Below are positions 25,690 through 37,001 of a stretch of DNA of 64,000 nt, piece by piece. A program made the translations under genes and the position numbers. The first letter of the stretch is position 1; every line of letters starts with the position of its first letter. The stretch lies in contig NZ_CP107869.1 of the NCBI RefSeq assembly GCF_036013645.1, positions 4,836,001 through 4,900,000 of the forward strand. Reading direction: 5' to 3'. The DNA is from Streptomyces sp. NBC_00490. GTDB lineage: Bacteria; Actinomycetota; Actinomycetes; Streptomycetales; Streptomycetaceae. The notes below the pieces were generated by a model. That model was not told the DNA's origin and did no database searches. It was given only the letters and a program-made list of their open reading frames with translations.

Positions 25690-26480
25690 CCGGCCGCCCC
25701 CTTCGGCGGGCGTCCGCCTCCCGGTGGGCCCGCGAAGGCCTGGGCGATGTCGAGCCAGCGGTCGGCGTCGGAGCCTTCGGCGCACAGGGCGAGGTCGGTG
25801 CGGTGGGCCCGGTGGGTGACCAGGAGGCAGAAGTCGAGGGCGGGGCCGGTGACGCGGTCGGTGGCGTTCTCGGGGCCGTAGATCCACAACTCGCCGGAAG
25901 GGGCGGTGAGTTCGATACGGAACTCCTCGAACGGCGGAGTGAGTCCGTGCACGCCGAAGGAGTAGTCGCGCGTGCGGACACCGAGCCGGGCGATATGGCT
26001 CAGCCGGTCGGTGGGGGTACGGGTCACGCCCAGCGCGTCCGCCACGTCCAGTCCGTGCGCCCAGGTCTCCATGAGACGGGCGGTGGCCATGGAGGCGGTG
26101 GACATGGGCGGGCCGTACCAGGGGAAACGGGCGCCGTCGGGGGCGGCCCGCAGGGCGTCGGCCAGGTCCTCACGTCCCGCGCGCCAGTAGGCGAGCAGCC
26201 GCGCCGGGGGCTTCCCGGCACCCTCCTCGGCCCCGTTGTCCACGAAGTCCCCGGGTGCGGCGAGCGCCTTCTCGACCTCGCGGGAGAAGGCGTCCTGATC
26301 GGTCACCGCCAGCAGCGAGGAGTGGTCGGTCCAGGCGAGGTGGGCGATCTGGTGGGCGATGCTCCAGCCGGGGGCGGGCGTCGCGAGCCGCCACTGCTCG
26401 GGGCTCAACTCGGCCACGAGCAGGTCGAGCTCCTCGCTTTCGGCGCACAGATCGTCGATGACGGGCGTCGGGTCTGCCAT
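25686..26480 (-). CDS. TIGR03084-like DinB-fold metal-binding protein
   Basis: A 264-residue protein, first gene of the operon. The N-terminal DinB/mycothiol-dependent maleylpyruvate isomerase-like four-helix fold has ligand candidates in WSIAHQIAHLAWTDH and, further on, LMETWAHGLDVADALG. It matches the TIGR03084 type often found beside AtuA-like genes in actinobacteria. A thiol-dependent transferase or isomerase role is possible but unproven. ATG 26480 lies 30 bp from a TetR-type palindrome. Confidence 0.8.
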   Translation of the reverse strand: MADPTPVIDDLCAESEELDLLVAELSPEQWRLATPAPGWSIAHQIAHLAWTDHSSLLAVTDQDAFSREVEKALAAPGDFVDNGAEEGAGKPPARLLAYWRAGREDLADALRAAPDGARFPWYGPPMSTASMATARLMETWAHGLDVADALGVTRTPTDRLSHIARLGVRTRDYSFGVHGLTPPFEEFRIELTAPSGELWIYGPENATDRVTGPALDFCLLVTHRAHRTDLALCAEGSDADRWLDIAQAFAGPPGGGRPPKGAAG

Positions 26481-26507
26481 GGAGCGAGGATGTCAGCGGT
26501 CCCAAAA

Positions 26508-26528
26508 ACAAGCAAGCGTGCTTGCATG
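26508..26528. promoter_or_regulatory. TetR-type operator at the head of the catabolic operon
   Basis: GCAAGC (26512-26517), GT, GCTTGC (26520-26525) form a perfect inverted repeat, extended outward by CA and TG with one mismatch. It sits about 30 bp upstream of the first operon gene. It is the natural target for the operon's terminal TetR protein. Confidence 0.6.
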
Positions 26529-26633
26529 AAAATGTGCGGCCCTTAGGTCTGCCATTGACGGCACCCGACTTTTCCACAAGTCGGGATCTCTGCGCATTCG
26601 TCTGGCTACTCTCAGTCATGGGAGGTGGTCGGC

Positions 26634-27478
26634 ATGCGGATCCGTGAACTCGACCCCAGCGCATCGCCGTTGGACTACTACGGCTACGAGTTGCGCCGCG
26701 TACGGGAGGAGGCGGGGCTGACGCTGGCGCAGCTCGGGGCGATCGTGTTCTGTACCGGGTCGCTGATCGGGCAGATCGAGACGGCGGCGAAGGTGCCGCA
26801 GCGGGAGTTCTCCGAGCGGGTGGACGCGGCGATGGGGACGGACGGGATGTTCTCGCGGCTGGTGGGGCTGGTGCTGCGGAGTCAGTTGCCGAACTGGTTT
26901 CAGCCGTATGCGGAGATGGAGGCGAAGGCGGGGTTCATCTCGACGTACCAGGCTCAGTTGGTGCACGGGCTTCTACAGACCGAGGCGTACGCCCGTGCTG
27001 TGCTCAGCACGCGGGAGGAGGGCAACCTCGACGGCCGGGTCGCAGCGCGGCTGGACCGACAGCGCATCCTGGAGCGGGACCAACCTCCCGTGACATGGGT
27101 GGTGTTGAGCGAGGCAGTACTCCAGCAAAAGGTCGGCGGGCCGAAAGTCATGCGACAGCAACTGGCCCACCTGCTGTCGCTGCAGAAGCGACGTGGCTGG
27201 AGATCCAAGTGCTGCCTTTCGAGGCCGGGGCACACACGGGACTGATGGGCTCGTTCACGCTTCTGCGCTTCGCCAGTGACCCGGACATCGTGTACACCGA
27301 GGACTTCGTCCAGGGCCACATGACGGCCAATCCTGAAGCCGTCAGAGAAGGCATGGTCCGTTACGATCATCTTCAAGCCGCCGCGCTCTCCGTGGACGAC
27401 TCGGCGGCGCTGATCGCCCGTGTGATGGAGGAGCGGTATGGCAACCAACCTGAACATGACGGGCGCGATATGGCGTAA
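26634..27478 (+). pseudogene. Xre-family regulator with DUF5753, frameshifted
   Basis: The N-terminal part (from ATG 26634, with GGGAGG upstream) has the HTH YELRRVREEAGLTLAQLGAIVF and the start of DUF5753 (FISTYQAQLVHGLLQTEAYARAVL). At about 27180-27183 the frame shifts: upstream reads QQLAHLLSL and then nonsense to a stop at 27245, while the next frame continues EATWLEIQVLPFEAGAHTGLMGSFTLLRF to 27478. Restoring one G (CTG GCA instead of CTGCA) rejoins a normal protein of about 281 residues. It may be a true mutation or a sequencing error. It pairs with the overlapping DUF397 gene. Confidence 0.8.
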
Positions 27479-27716
27479 GTCCTCGTACAGCGGGGACACC
27501 GGCGGCGAGTGCGTCGAATGCGCCCCGCTCGGCAGCGCCTCCTGGCGTAAGTCGTCGTACAGCGGTAGCAGTGGCGGTGATTGCGTCGAGGTCGCCCGCC
27601 TCACCCCCCACATCGCCGTCCGTGACTCCAAGAACCCCCGTGCCGGAGTCCTCTCCGTGACCCCCGAAGCCTTCACTCACTTTGTGAGGGCAGCCGGCGG
27701 CGGTGTCCTCCGCTGA
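27438..27716 (+). CDS. DUF397 protein with a duplicated repeat
   Basis: A 92-residue small protein, the usual partner of Xre/DUF5753 regulators in Streptomyces, where such pairs affect development (BldB and WhiJ-type systems). The DUF397 core WRKSSYSG-GG-CVE is present twice in tandem (residues about 12-27 and 36-51), followed by a single C-terminal part VRDSKNPRAGVLSVTPEAF. Normal members are about 60-85 residues with one core, so this looks like an internal duplication. Its start lies inside the end of the regulator gene, and its stop overlaps the convergent membrane protein gene by 44 bp. Confidence 0.85.
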   Translation: MATNLNMTGAIWRKSSYSGDTGGECVECAPLGSASWRKSSYSGSSGGDCVEVARLTPHIAVRDSKNPRAGVLSVTPEAFTHFVRAAGGGVLR

Positions 27717-30120
27717 CGCGTGACGGTGGGACGGCCGGAGGCGTCGGCTGCTGTGCCGCGGCGAGACCTTCGAGAAGGTCCCTGCGGATCGGGCGGAGGC
27801 CCGGTGCGCGTCGGTAGCCGAGGTGGCGTTCCAGGGGCCAGAAGACGGGCTGGCCCGTAGTGCGTCCCGGTTCTGTCGTGGTGGGCTCGGCCGTCGGGTC
27901 CACCCCGTCCTTCCACTCCACGTCCCCGAATGTGCCGTTCTCCGTGGCGCCCCCGACGACGGGTCCCGCCAGTACGTCGGTGGTGCGGTGGATGTTGATC
28001 CAGGCGTGCAGCTTCCGCAGGGCGTCGATCGAGTCGCCGGGCGCGTAGCCGGGGTAGTGGCGCCGGAACACCACACCGACCGGGCTGCCCGTGGTCAACA
28101 GGGCGATACGCCATCGCAGCTTGGGCCGTACCTGCCACAGGGCGGCCACGGCGATCACGGATCCCATGGAGTGGGCCTGGATCAGCAGGCGGCGGCGGTC
28201 GTTCTCGTCCAGCAGGTACTCGATCCGGTGCACGAGTTCGGGCACGGTGCGCACCGCCCAGGCCGCCGGGGTGAACGGGTGCGCCGCACGCGGCCAGAAC
28301 GCGCCGAACGCCCAGGCCAGCCCCGCGTTCCGGCGCATCTCGGGCCGCAGCACGATGGCGCGTACGGCGAACACGGCCACCGCGACAAGGCCCACCAGGA
28401 TGACGGCCCCGAGCGTCGTCAGCTGCTGGAGTACGTCGACCATGACGTCTCGTACGCCGGCCAGCCAGGAGCCGTCGCCGACCCAGTAGGCCCCGTACAT
28501 GGCGCAGGTCAGGAGGACGACCAGGACCGCGAGGGTGGCCAGGCCGCGGTCGTACCAGATCAGGGCGCGGACTCCGGCGTACTCCGCGAACCGCAGCCTT
28601 TTCCACTGGCGTTGGTTGTCGAGGATGTCGTCCGGGTCCGCCTCGGGACCGGGACCGGGGGCGGGGGCGGGGGGCGAGACGTTCCGCAGCCAAGGCCGGC
28701 GCAGGGCGATGCACGTGGCCGCGATCGCGCCCACCGCCACGCCGAGCAGCACGACCAGCGGGAAGGCCGCCGCGACCACCTGGACGGCCCGCGGGATGAG
28801 GGCCGCGTACGGGTCGCCGTCTGGGGTGAGCCAGCCCTGGAGCCACAGGGAGAACGCCGCGGTGTACAGCCAGCCCACGAAGCAGGCCAGCACTCCCACC
28901 ACGGGTCCCAGCAGCCCGAACAGGGTCGTCCTCGACGCCGAACCGGTCTCTCCGCGGACCATGGCGAGACAGGCGACGACCATGAGCACGAGTCCGACGC
29001 CCTGGGCGATGACCACGTAGTTCGCCTCCGCGCCCATGCCGGGCAGCATCGTGGAGCGCTCGCGGGCGGCGTCCCAGTCCCGGGAGGGCACCGCGCAGCA
29101 CACCATGGCACCGACCGTCACCGCCAGGCACCCGCCGACGGCCCCCTTCGCGTACCGCAGGGGCCAGCGAAGCCGGTGCCGTGGAGTGACCATGGTTCCT
29201 TCGCGCTGGACGTAGCTGGCGCGGAAGTACGGGCCGTCGATCACCACGAGGACGGCGATCACCAGGATCAGCACGAACAGGGTCAGGGCCGGGGTGGCGT
29301 CGCCCTCGCGCAGGTCGTACTGGAGCGGCGGGACGATGAGCAGCATGGCCACCGTGAGCAGTCCCGCGCACAGGTGCCGTGTGGTCAGGCCCTTGGCCCG
29401 CGTGTTGTGCTCCCAGAAGCCGCGGACCTCCAGGGGGCGCCGGGTGTGGTGTCCGTTGCGCCGGTGCCGGTCCTCCTCCTCGGCCCGTTCGTAGGTCTCG
29501 CGCGCGGCGGTCCTGAGCACCGGGCGGTACTCGCGTTTGGCGTCCCGGGCGCTGAACGCCATCAGGGTGCCGACGACCAGAGGCGCGAGGGCCGCGAGGG
29601 CGAGGGCCGTCCCGGTGTCCGGCTCGCGGGCCGCGGTCACCGCGAAGTTGCCCGAGACGCACTCGGCGGTCTCGGCCCCGCACTGCCAGACGACCTGGTC
29701 CATGGCCGCCTGCCCGAAGACGCCGACCAGCATCACCGTCAGGGAGAGTCCGAGCAGCCGCGCTCCGAAGCTGTACAGGGAGCCCTGCCATGAGCGTTCC
29801 GGTAAGCGTGGCTGCATCCACGTCACCAGGTTGATGACGAGAAAGGGCAGCAGGAAGAGCCAGGCGGCCCGGCCGGCCCCGCCGATCAGGAGCCGGGGCC
29901 AGTCGTACACCTCCCGCAGGGGGCGCGGCCCGTCCGTGTCCTCCTCGGCGGGCCGGTACCAGCCCGCGCTGTCGTCCCCGCTCACCTGACGTACACCGGG
30001 CGGCCGGAGAACCTCCTCGCGGTCCACGACGCCGGTGCCGGGTATGACCAGTTCGATCAGTTCGACCGGCTCCGGCGGGGGTGGTTCGCCGACGGGCGCG
30101 CCCGGTGTTCCGTTGTCCAT
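27673..30120 (-). CDS. Polytopic membrane protein with C-terminal hydrolase elbow
   Basis: An 815-residue protein. About ten to eleven hydrophobic segments run from residue 80 to about 610 (for example AWLFLLPFLVINLVTWM and ALTLFVLILVIAVLVVI). The C-terminal about 180 residues are soluble and carry LIQAHSMGSVIAVAALW, an A-H-S-M-G serine-hydrolase nucleophile elbow, followed by LLTTGSPVGVVFRRHYPGY. It resembles membrane-bound lipase/esterase-like proteins. Substrate is unknown. The N-terminus is proline-rich and cytoplasmic. Its 3' end overlaps the convergent DUF397 gene, an uncommon long antisense overlap for this region. Confidence 0.75.
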   Translation of the reverse strand: MDNGTPGAPVGEPPPPEPVELIELVIPGTGVVDREEVLRPPGVRQVSGDDSAGWYRPAEEDTDGPRPLREVYDWPRLLIGGAGRAAWLFLLPFLVINLVTWMQPRLPERSWQGSLYSFGARLLGLSLTVMLVGVFGQAAMDQVVWQCGAETAECVSGNFAVTAAREPDTGTALALAALAPLVVGTLMAFSARDAKREYRPVLRTAARETYERAEEEDRHRRNGHHTRRPLEVRGFWEHNTRAKGLTTRHLCAGLLTVAMLLIVPPLQYDLREGDATPALTLFVLILVIAVLVVIDGPYFRASYVQREGTMVTPRHRLRWPLRYAKGAVGGCLAVTVGAMVCCAVPSRDWDAARERSTMLPGMGAEANYVVIAQGVGLVLMVVACLAMVRGETGSASRTTLFGLLGPVVGVLACFVGWLYTAAFSLWLQGWLTPDGDPYAALIPRAVQVVAAAFPLVVLLGVAVGAIAATCIALRRPWLRNVSPPAPAPGPGPEADPDDILDNQRQWKRLRFAEYAGVRALIWYDRGLATLAVLVVLLTCAMYGAYWVGDGSWLAGVRDVMVDVLQQLTTLGAVILVGLVAVAVFAVRAIVLRPEMRRNAGLAWAFGAFWPRAAHPFTPAAWAVRTVPELVHRIEYLLDENDRRRLLIQAHSMGSVIAVAALWQVRPKLRWRIALLTTGSPVGVVFRRHYPGYAPGDSIDALRKLHAWINIHRTTDVLAGPVVGGATENGTFGDVEWKDGVDPTAEPTTTEPGRTTGQPVFWPLERHLGYRRAPGLRPIRRDLLEGLAAAQQPTPPAVPPSRVSGGHRRRLPSQSE

Positions 30121-30214
30121 GAGAGCTCAGGGTGAGGCTGCCGACAGCCGCTGACAATGCGCAGAATGTACGAGAAGTCGCTGTCCGGAAGGGGGCTCGG
30201 GCTCCCCGCGGACC

Positions 30215-31150
30215 TCAGGAACCGTCCTCCGGAACCTTGGCCTTCCCCCGCCCCACCTGGGTCCGCACCGCCCCCATGCTCGCCGCGATGACCAGGGCGA
30301 TCGCGGCGGCCTCGGTCATGGACAGGGCCTGGTTCAGGATGAGGAAGCCGGCGGTCGCGGCGATGGCCGGTTCGAGGCTCATCATGATCGCGAAGGTGGA
30401 GGCGGGGAGGCGGCGCAGGGCGACGAGTTCGAGCGTGTAGGGCAGGACCGAGGAGAGGACCGCCACGGCCGAGCCGAGGGCGATCGTGGTGGGGTCGAGG
30501 AGCTTCGCGCCGGATTCGGCGACGCCCAGCGGGAGGAACACCAGCGCCGCGACGACCATGGCGAGGGCGAGCCCGTCGGCCTGCGGGAAGCGGCGGCCCG
30601 TACGGGCGCTGAAGACGATGTACGCCGCCCACATGGCACCGGCGCCCAGGGCGAACAGCACGCCGACGGGGTCGAGGCCGCCGAAGCCTCCGCCGCTGAG
30701 GAGGAAGACGCCGCCGAGGGCGAGAGCGGCCCAGACGAGGTTGACCGCCCGGCGGGAGGCGACGACGGAGAGCGCCAGGGGCCCGAGCACCTCCAGGGCG
30801 ACCGCCGGGCCCAGCGGGATGCGGTCGATGGACTGGTAGAAGAGCCCGTTCATCCCGGCCATCGTGATGCCGAAGACGACGACCGTGCCCCAGTCCGCAC
30901 GCGTGTAGCCGCGCAGCCTCGGCCGGCAGACGACGAGCAGGACCAGCGCGGCCGCCACCAGCCGCAGGGTCACCACACCGGACGCCCCGGCCCGCGGCAT
31001 CAGGCTCGCCGCGAGGGCGCCGCCGAACTGCACCGAGATGCCCGCGGACAGCACCAGACCGATGGAACCGAGGGAAGCCCGGCGGTGCGGGACTCCCGCC
31101 GGAGCGGTCTGGGCGACGGGGAACTCGGAAACCGGGGTCGGCGTGTTCAC
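30215..31150 (-). CDS. EamA-family (DMT) exporter, RhtA-like
   Basis: A 311-residue inner-membrane transporter with ten hydrophobic segments in two EamA repeats. Characteristic stretches are GMNGLFYQSIDRIPLGPAVALEVLGPL and VLPYTLELVALRRLPASTFAIMMSLEPA, which match RhtA-type threonine/homoserine or related amino-acid exporters. The substrate is inferred from that similarity only. Inverted repeats lie 43-70 bp upstream of the start. It is monocistronic. Confidence 0.85.
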   Translation of the reverse strand: MNTPTPVSEFPVAQTAPAGVPHRRASLGSIGLVLSAGISVQFGGALAASLMPRAGASGVVTLRLVAAALVLLVVCRPRLRGYTRADWGTVVVFGITMAGMNGLFYQSIDRIPLGPAVALEVLGPLALSVVASRRAVNLVWAALALGGVFLLSGGGFGGLDPVGVLFALGAGAMWAAYIVFSARTGRRFPQADGLALAMVVAALVFLPLGVAESGAKLLDPTTIALGSAVAVLSSVLPYTLELVALRRLPASTFAIMMSLEPAIAATAGFLILNQALSMTEAAAIALVIAASMGAVRTQVGRGKAKVPEDGS

Positions 31151-31192
31151 GGGGCCTTCCAGAGGACTTGGCGCGGATTTCGTTCATCTTGA

Positions 31193-31220
31193 TGGACTTA
31201 CCAGTCCACAGTAATGGACT
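31193..31220. promoter_or_regulatory. TGGACT/AGTCCA operator-like repeats
   Basis: TGGACT (31193-31198), AGTCCA (31203-31208) and a third TGGACT (31215-31220) occur in the gap upstream of the EamA gene. The first two form an inverted repeat with a four-base spacer. This suggests binding of a dimeric repressor; no regulator gene adjoins. Confidence 0.45.
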
Positions 31221-31268
31221 ACGTCAGGCGCGTGAACCTTTTTTGCCACTGTTTCCGGATGACTCGGC

Positions 31269-34100
31269 TCACGCCCCAGGGCCCTCCAGCCCCTCCGCCA
31301 GCACCTCCGCCAGATGCCGCCCCCGCACCCCCGCCAGCTGTCCCAGCTGCGTCCGGCAGGAGAAGCCGTCCGCCAGGACCACCGTCCCGTCGGCCGCCGC
31401 CCGCACCGCCGGCAGGAGCTGTTCCTCCGCGCACGCCCGCGACACCTCGAAGTGGCCCTTCTCGAAGCCGAAGTTGCCCGCGAGTCCGCAGCAGCCGCCC
31501 GCCAGCTCACCGCTCAGGCCCGCGGCTTCCCGCAGCCGCCGCTCGGCCGCGTCCCCGAGGACCGCGTGCTGGTGGCAGTGGGTCTGGCCGACCGCCGGAC
31601 GGTTCACGCGAGGCGGCCGCCAGTCCGGCGCCAGGCGCTCCAGCGCCTCCGCGAAGGTCACCACCCGCGAGGCGAGACGCGCGGCCCGCTCGTCGTCGTG
31701 GAGCAGCTCCGGCAGGTCCGTGCGGAGCGCCGCCGCGCAGCTCGGTTCCAGGACCACCACCAGGAGGTCCGTCTCCAGTACGGGTGCCATCAGGTCGAGG
31801 GTGCGGCGCAGGACCGTACGGGCGCGGTCGAGCTGGCCCGTGGAGACGTACGTCAGACCGCAGCAGACCCGTCCGCGGCGCGCCTCGAGCGGACGGAAGC
31901 CCCCGGACGCCGTGCGCAGGGTCGGCGGCAGCACGGTCCCGATCCCCGCCGCCTCCAGGACCCGTACCGCCGCCCGCCCCACCTCGGGCGACAGATGCTC
32001 GGTGAAGGTGTCCGGCCACAGCACGACCCTTCCGCGCGGCCCCTCGCCCCGCGGCCTGAACGACCGGCTGAACGTCCTGGTCGCCAGCCGCGGAATGTCC
32101 CGCTCGGGAGCGAGCCCGCCGAGCCTCTTCGCGACGGCCGCCAGCGGGCGCACCCCGGCCAGCGCATTGGCCACCCGCGCGGCACGCGTGCGCGCCACCG
32201 CCCGCAGCCACACCGGCAGCCACCCCATCGCGTAGTGCGCGGCCGGGCGGCGCCGCCCCTCGTAGTGGTGGTGCAGGAACTCCGCCTTGTACGTGGCCAT
32301 GTCCACCCCGACCGGACAGTCCGACCGGCAGCCCTTGCAGGACAGGCACAGATCCAGCGCGTCCCGCACCTCCTCGGACCGCCAGCCGTCGCTGACCAGT
32401 TCTCCCGCGAGCATCTCGTGCAGCAGCCGGGCCCGCCCGCGCGTGGAGTGCTCCTCCTCGCCGGTCGCGCGGAACGACGGGCACATCACGGAGGACCCGG
32501 GCGCGGACGTCGTACGGCACTTCGCCACGCCCACGCACCTGCGGACCGCCGCGGAGAAGTCACCGCCGTCGGCGGGGTAGCCGAAGGCCACGTCGACCGG
32601 CTCGCGGGGCAGGACGGAGAAGCGGAGGTTCGTGTCCAGCGGTGCCGGGCGCACCAGCATCCCGGGGTTCAGCAGGTCGTCCGGGTCCCACACGCCCTTC
32701 GCCCGCTCGAAGAGCCCCACCAGCTCCGGGCCGTACATCCGGGGCAGCAGCTCCGCCCGCGCCTGCCCGTCCCCGTGCTCGCCGGACAGCGAGCCGCCGT
32801 GCGCCGCGACCAGGTCCGCGAGCTCCTCCGAGAAACGCCGGAAGCGGCCGACCCCCGCGTCCGTCAGCAGATCGAAGTCGATACGGACGTGGATGCAGCC
32901 GTCCCCGAAATGGCCGTACGGCGTCCCGCGCAGCCCGTGCTCGCCCAGCAGCCCCCTGAAGTCCCGCAGATACGCGCCCAGCCGGGCCGGCGGCACCGCG
33001 CAGTCCTCCCAGCCGGGCCAGGCCTCGGAGCCGTCCGGCATCCGGGTCGCCGTACCGCTGGCGTCCTCGCGGACGCGCCACAGGGCGCGCTGACCGGCCG
33101 GGTCCGTCACGACCACCGCGTCCATGACATCGGCGGCCCGCACGATCGTCTCCGCACGCGCGCGTGCCTCGGGCTCGGTGTCGCCGCCCGTCTCCACGAA
33201 CAGCCACGCGCCGCCGCGGGGCAGCGCCACCGCCGCGGGCACCAGGTCGGCAGCCATGCCCTCGACCGTCAGGGGGCCGTGCGGCAGCAGTCCGGCCGCG
33301 GCCTCGGCGGCCGCGCCCTCGTCCGGGTAGCCCAGCACCGCGAGGGCACGCGCGCGTGGTGACGCGACGAGCCGTACGACGGCTTCGGTGAGGATCCCCA
33401 GCGTGCCCTCGCTCCCGCAGAAGGACCGGGCGACATCCGCGCCCCGCTCCGGCAGCAGCGCGTCCAGCGCGTACCCGGAGATCCGGCGGGGCAGCTCGGG
33501 GAAACCGGTCCGCAGCCGCGCCAGGTCCCCCTCCACCAGCTCCCGCAGCCCCTCCGGCGCGCCCGCCCACCCCGGCCCCAGCCGCGACCGCCGCCCGCGC
33601 GCGGTGACCACGTCCAGCTCCCGCACACTGTCCGCGGTCGTCCCCCACGCCACCGAGTGGGAGCCGCACGAGTTGTTCCCGATCATCCCGCCGAGCGTGC
33701 ACCGGCCGTGGGTGGAGGGGTCGGGACCGAAGCGCAGTCCGTGCGGGGCGGCGGCCTCCTGGAGCCGGTCGAGGACGAGACCGGGCTGTACGACGGCGGT
33801 GCGCGACTCAGGGTCGAGGGCCAGCAGCCGGTTCATGTGCCGGGTGAAGTCCAGCACCACCCCGGTGCCGGTCGCCTGGCCGGCGATGGAGGTGCCGCCG
33901 CCCCGCGCGACGACCGGTACCGCGTGCTCCCGGCACACGGCGAGGACGGCGGCGACGTCGTCGGCGTCGCGTGGGGCCACGACTCCGAGCGGGACCCGCC
34001 GGTAGTTGGACGCGTCCATGGTGGTCAGCGCGCGGGAGGTGATGTCGAAGCGGACGTCACCCCGGACGGCCTTACGCAGAGCGGCCTCTAGATCCGTCAT
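31269..34100 (-). CDS. FAD-linked oxidase fused to Fe-S/heterodisulfide-reductase-like domain
   Basis: A 943-residue two-domain oxidoreductase. Residues about 30-480 are a PCMH-type FAD domain (VARGGGTSIAGQATG; GGMIGNNSCGSHSV) with the C-terminal FAD-oxidase cap (GEHGDGQAR). Residues about 540-600 form a 4Fe-4S ferredoxin region with the clear ligand run CLSCKGCRSDCP (585-596). The last third has two cysteine-rich CCG-type domains (RVCCGLTY and GGCCGLAGNFG). This matches D-2-hydroxyglutarate/D-lactate dehydrogenase-like GlcD-GlpC fusions feeding electrons to the quinone pool. The hydroxyacid substrate is not determined. Confidence 0.88.
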   Translation of the reverse strand: MTDLEAALRKAVRGDVRFDITSRALTTMDASNYRRVPLGVVAPRDADDVAAVLAVCREHAVPVVARGGGTSIAGQATGTGVVLDFTRHMNRLLALDPESRTAVVQPGLVLDRLQEAAAPHGLRFGPDPSTHGRCTLGGMIGNNSCGSHSVAWGTTADSVRELDVVTARGRRSRLGPGWAGAPEGLRELVEGDLARLRTGFPELPRRISGYALDALLPERGADVARSFCGSEGTLGILTEAVVRLVASPRARALAVLGYPDEGAAAEAAAGLLPHGPLTVEGMAADLVPAAVALPRGGAWLFVETGGDTEPEARARAETIVRAADVMDAVVVTDPAGQRALWRVREDASGTATRMPDGSEAWPGWEDCAVPPARLGAYLRDFRGLLGEHGLRGTPYGHFGDGCIHVRIDFDLLTDAGVGRFRRFSEELADLVAAHGGSLSGEHGDGQARAELLPRMYGPELVGLFERAKGVWDPDDLLNPGMLVRPAPLDTNLRFSVLPREPVDVAFGYPADGGDFSAAVRRCVGVAKCRTTSAPGSSVMCPSFRATGEEEHSTRGRARLLHEMLAGELVSDGWRSEEVRDALDLCLSCKGCRSDCPVGVDMATYKAEFLHHHYEGRRRPAAHYAMGWLPVWLRAVARTRAARVANALAGVRPLAAVAKRLGGLAPERDIPRLATRTFSRSFRPRGEGPRGRVVLWPDTFTEHLSPEVGRAAVRVLEAAGIGTVLPPTLRTASGGFRPLEARRGRVCCGLTYVSTGQLDRARTVLRRTLDLMAPVLETDLLVVVLEPSCAAALRTDLPELLHDDERAARLASRVVTFAEALERLAPDWRPPRVNRPAVGQTHCHQHAVLGDAAERRLREAAGLSGELAGGCCGLAGNFGFEKGHFEVSRACAEEQLLPAVRAAADGTVVLADGFSCRTQLGQLAGVRGRHLAEVLAEGLEGPGA

Positions 34101-34144
34101 GTGTCCAGCAAATCAAACGCCGCGTCTCAGCCGACGGACTGCGT

Positions 34145-35299
<1,155 letters not shown>

Positions 35300-35322
35300 T
35301 CGCCCGAGTTCGTACGACGACG

Positions 35323-35354
35323 AAGGGCGCCCGGGCGAACACCCGGGCGCCCTT
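35323..35354. terminator. Strong bidirectional terminator serC/cellulase
   Basis: AAGGGCGCCCGGG (35323-35335) pairs perfectly with CCCGGGCGCCCTT (35342-35354) around CGAACA. An outer CGTACG repeats on each side. It lies between convergent stops at 35299 and 35373. Confidence 0.9.
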
Positions 35355-35372
35355 CTCGCGTACGGCGCTCCC

Positions 35373-36990
<1,618 letters not shown>

Positions 36991-37001
36991 GACACTGGAC
37001 G

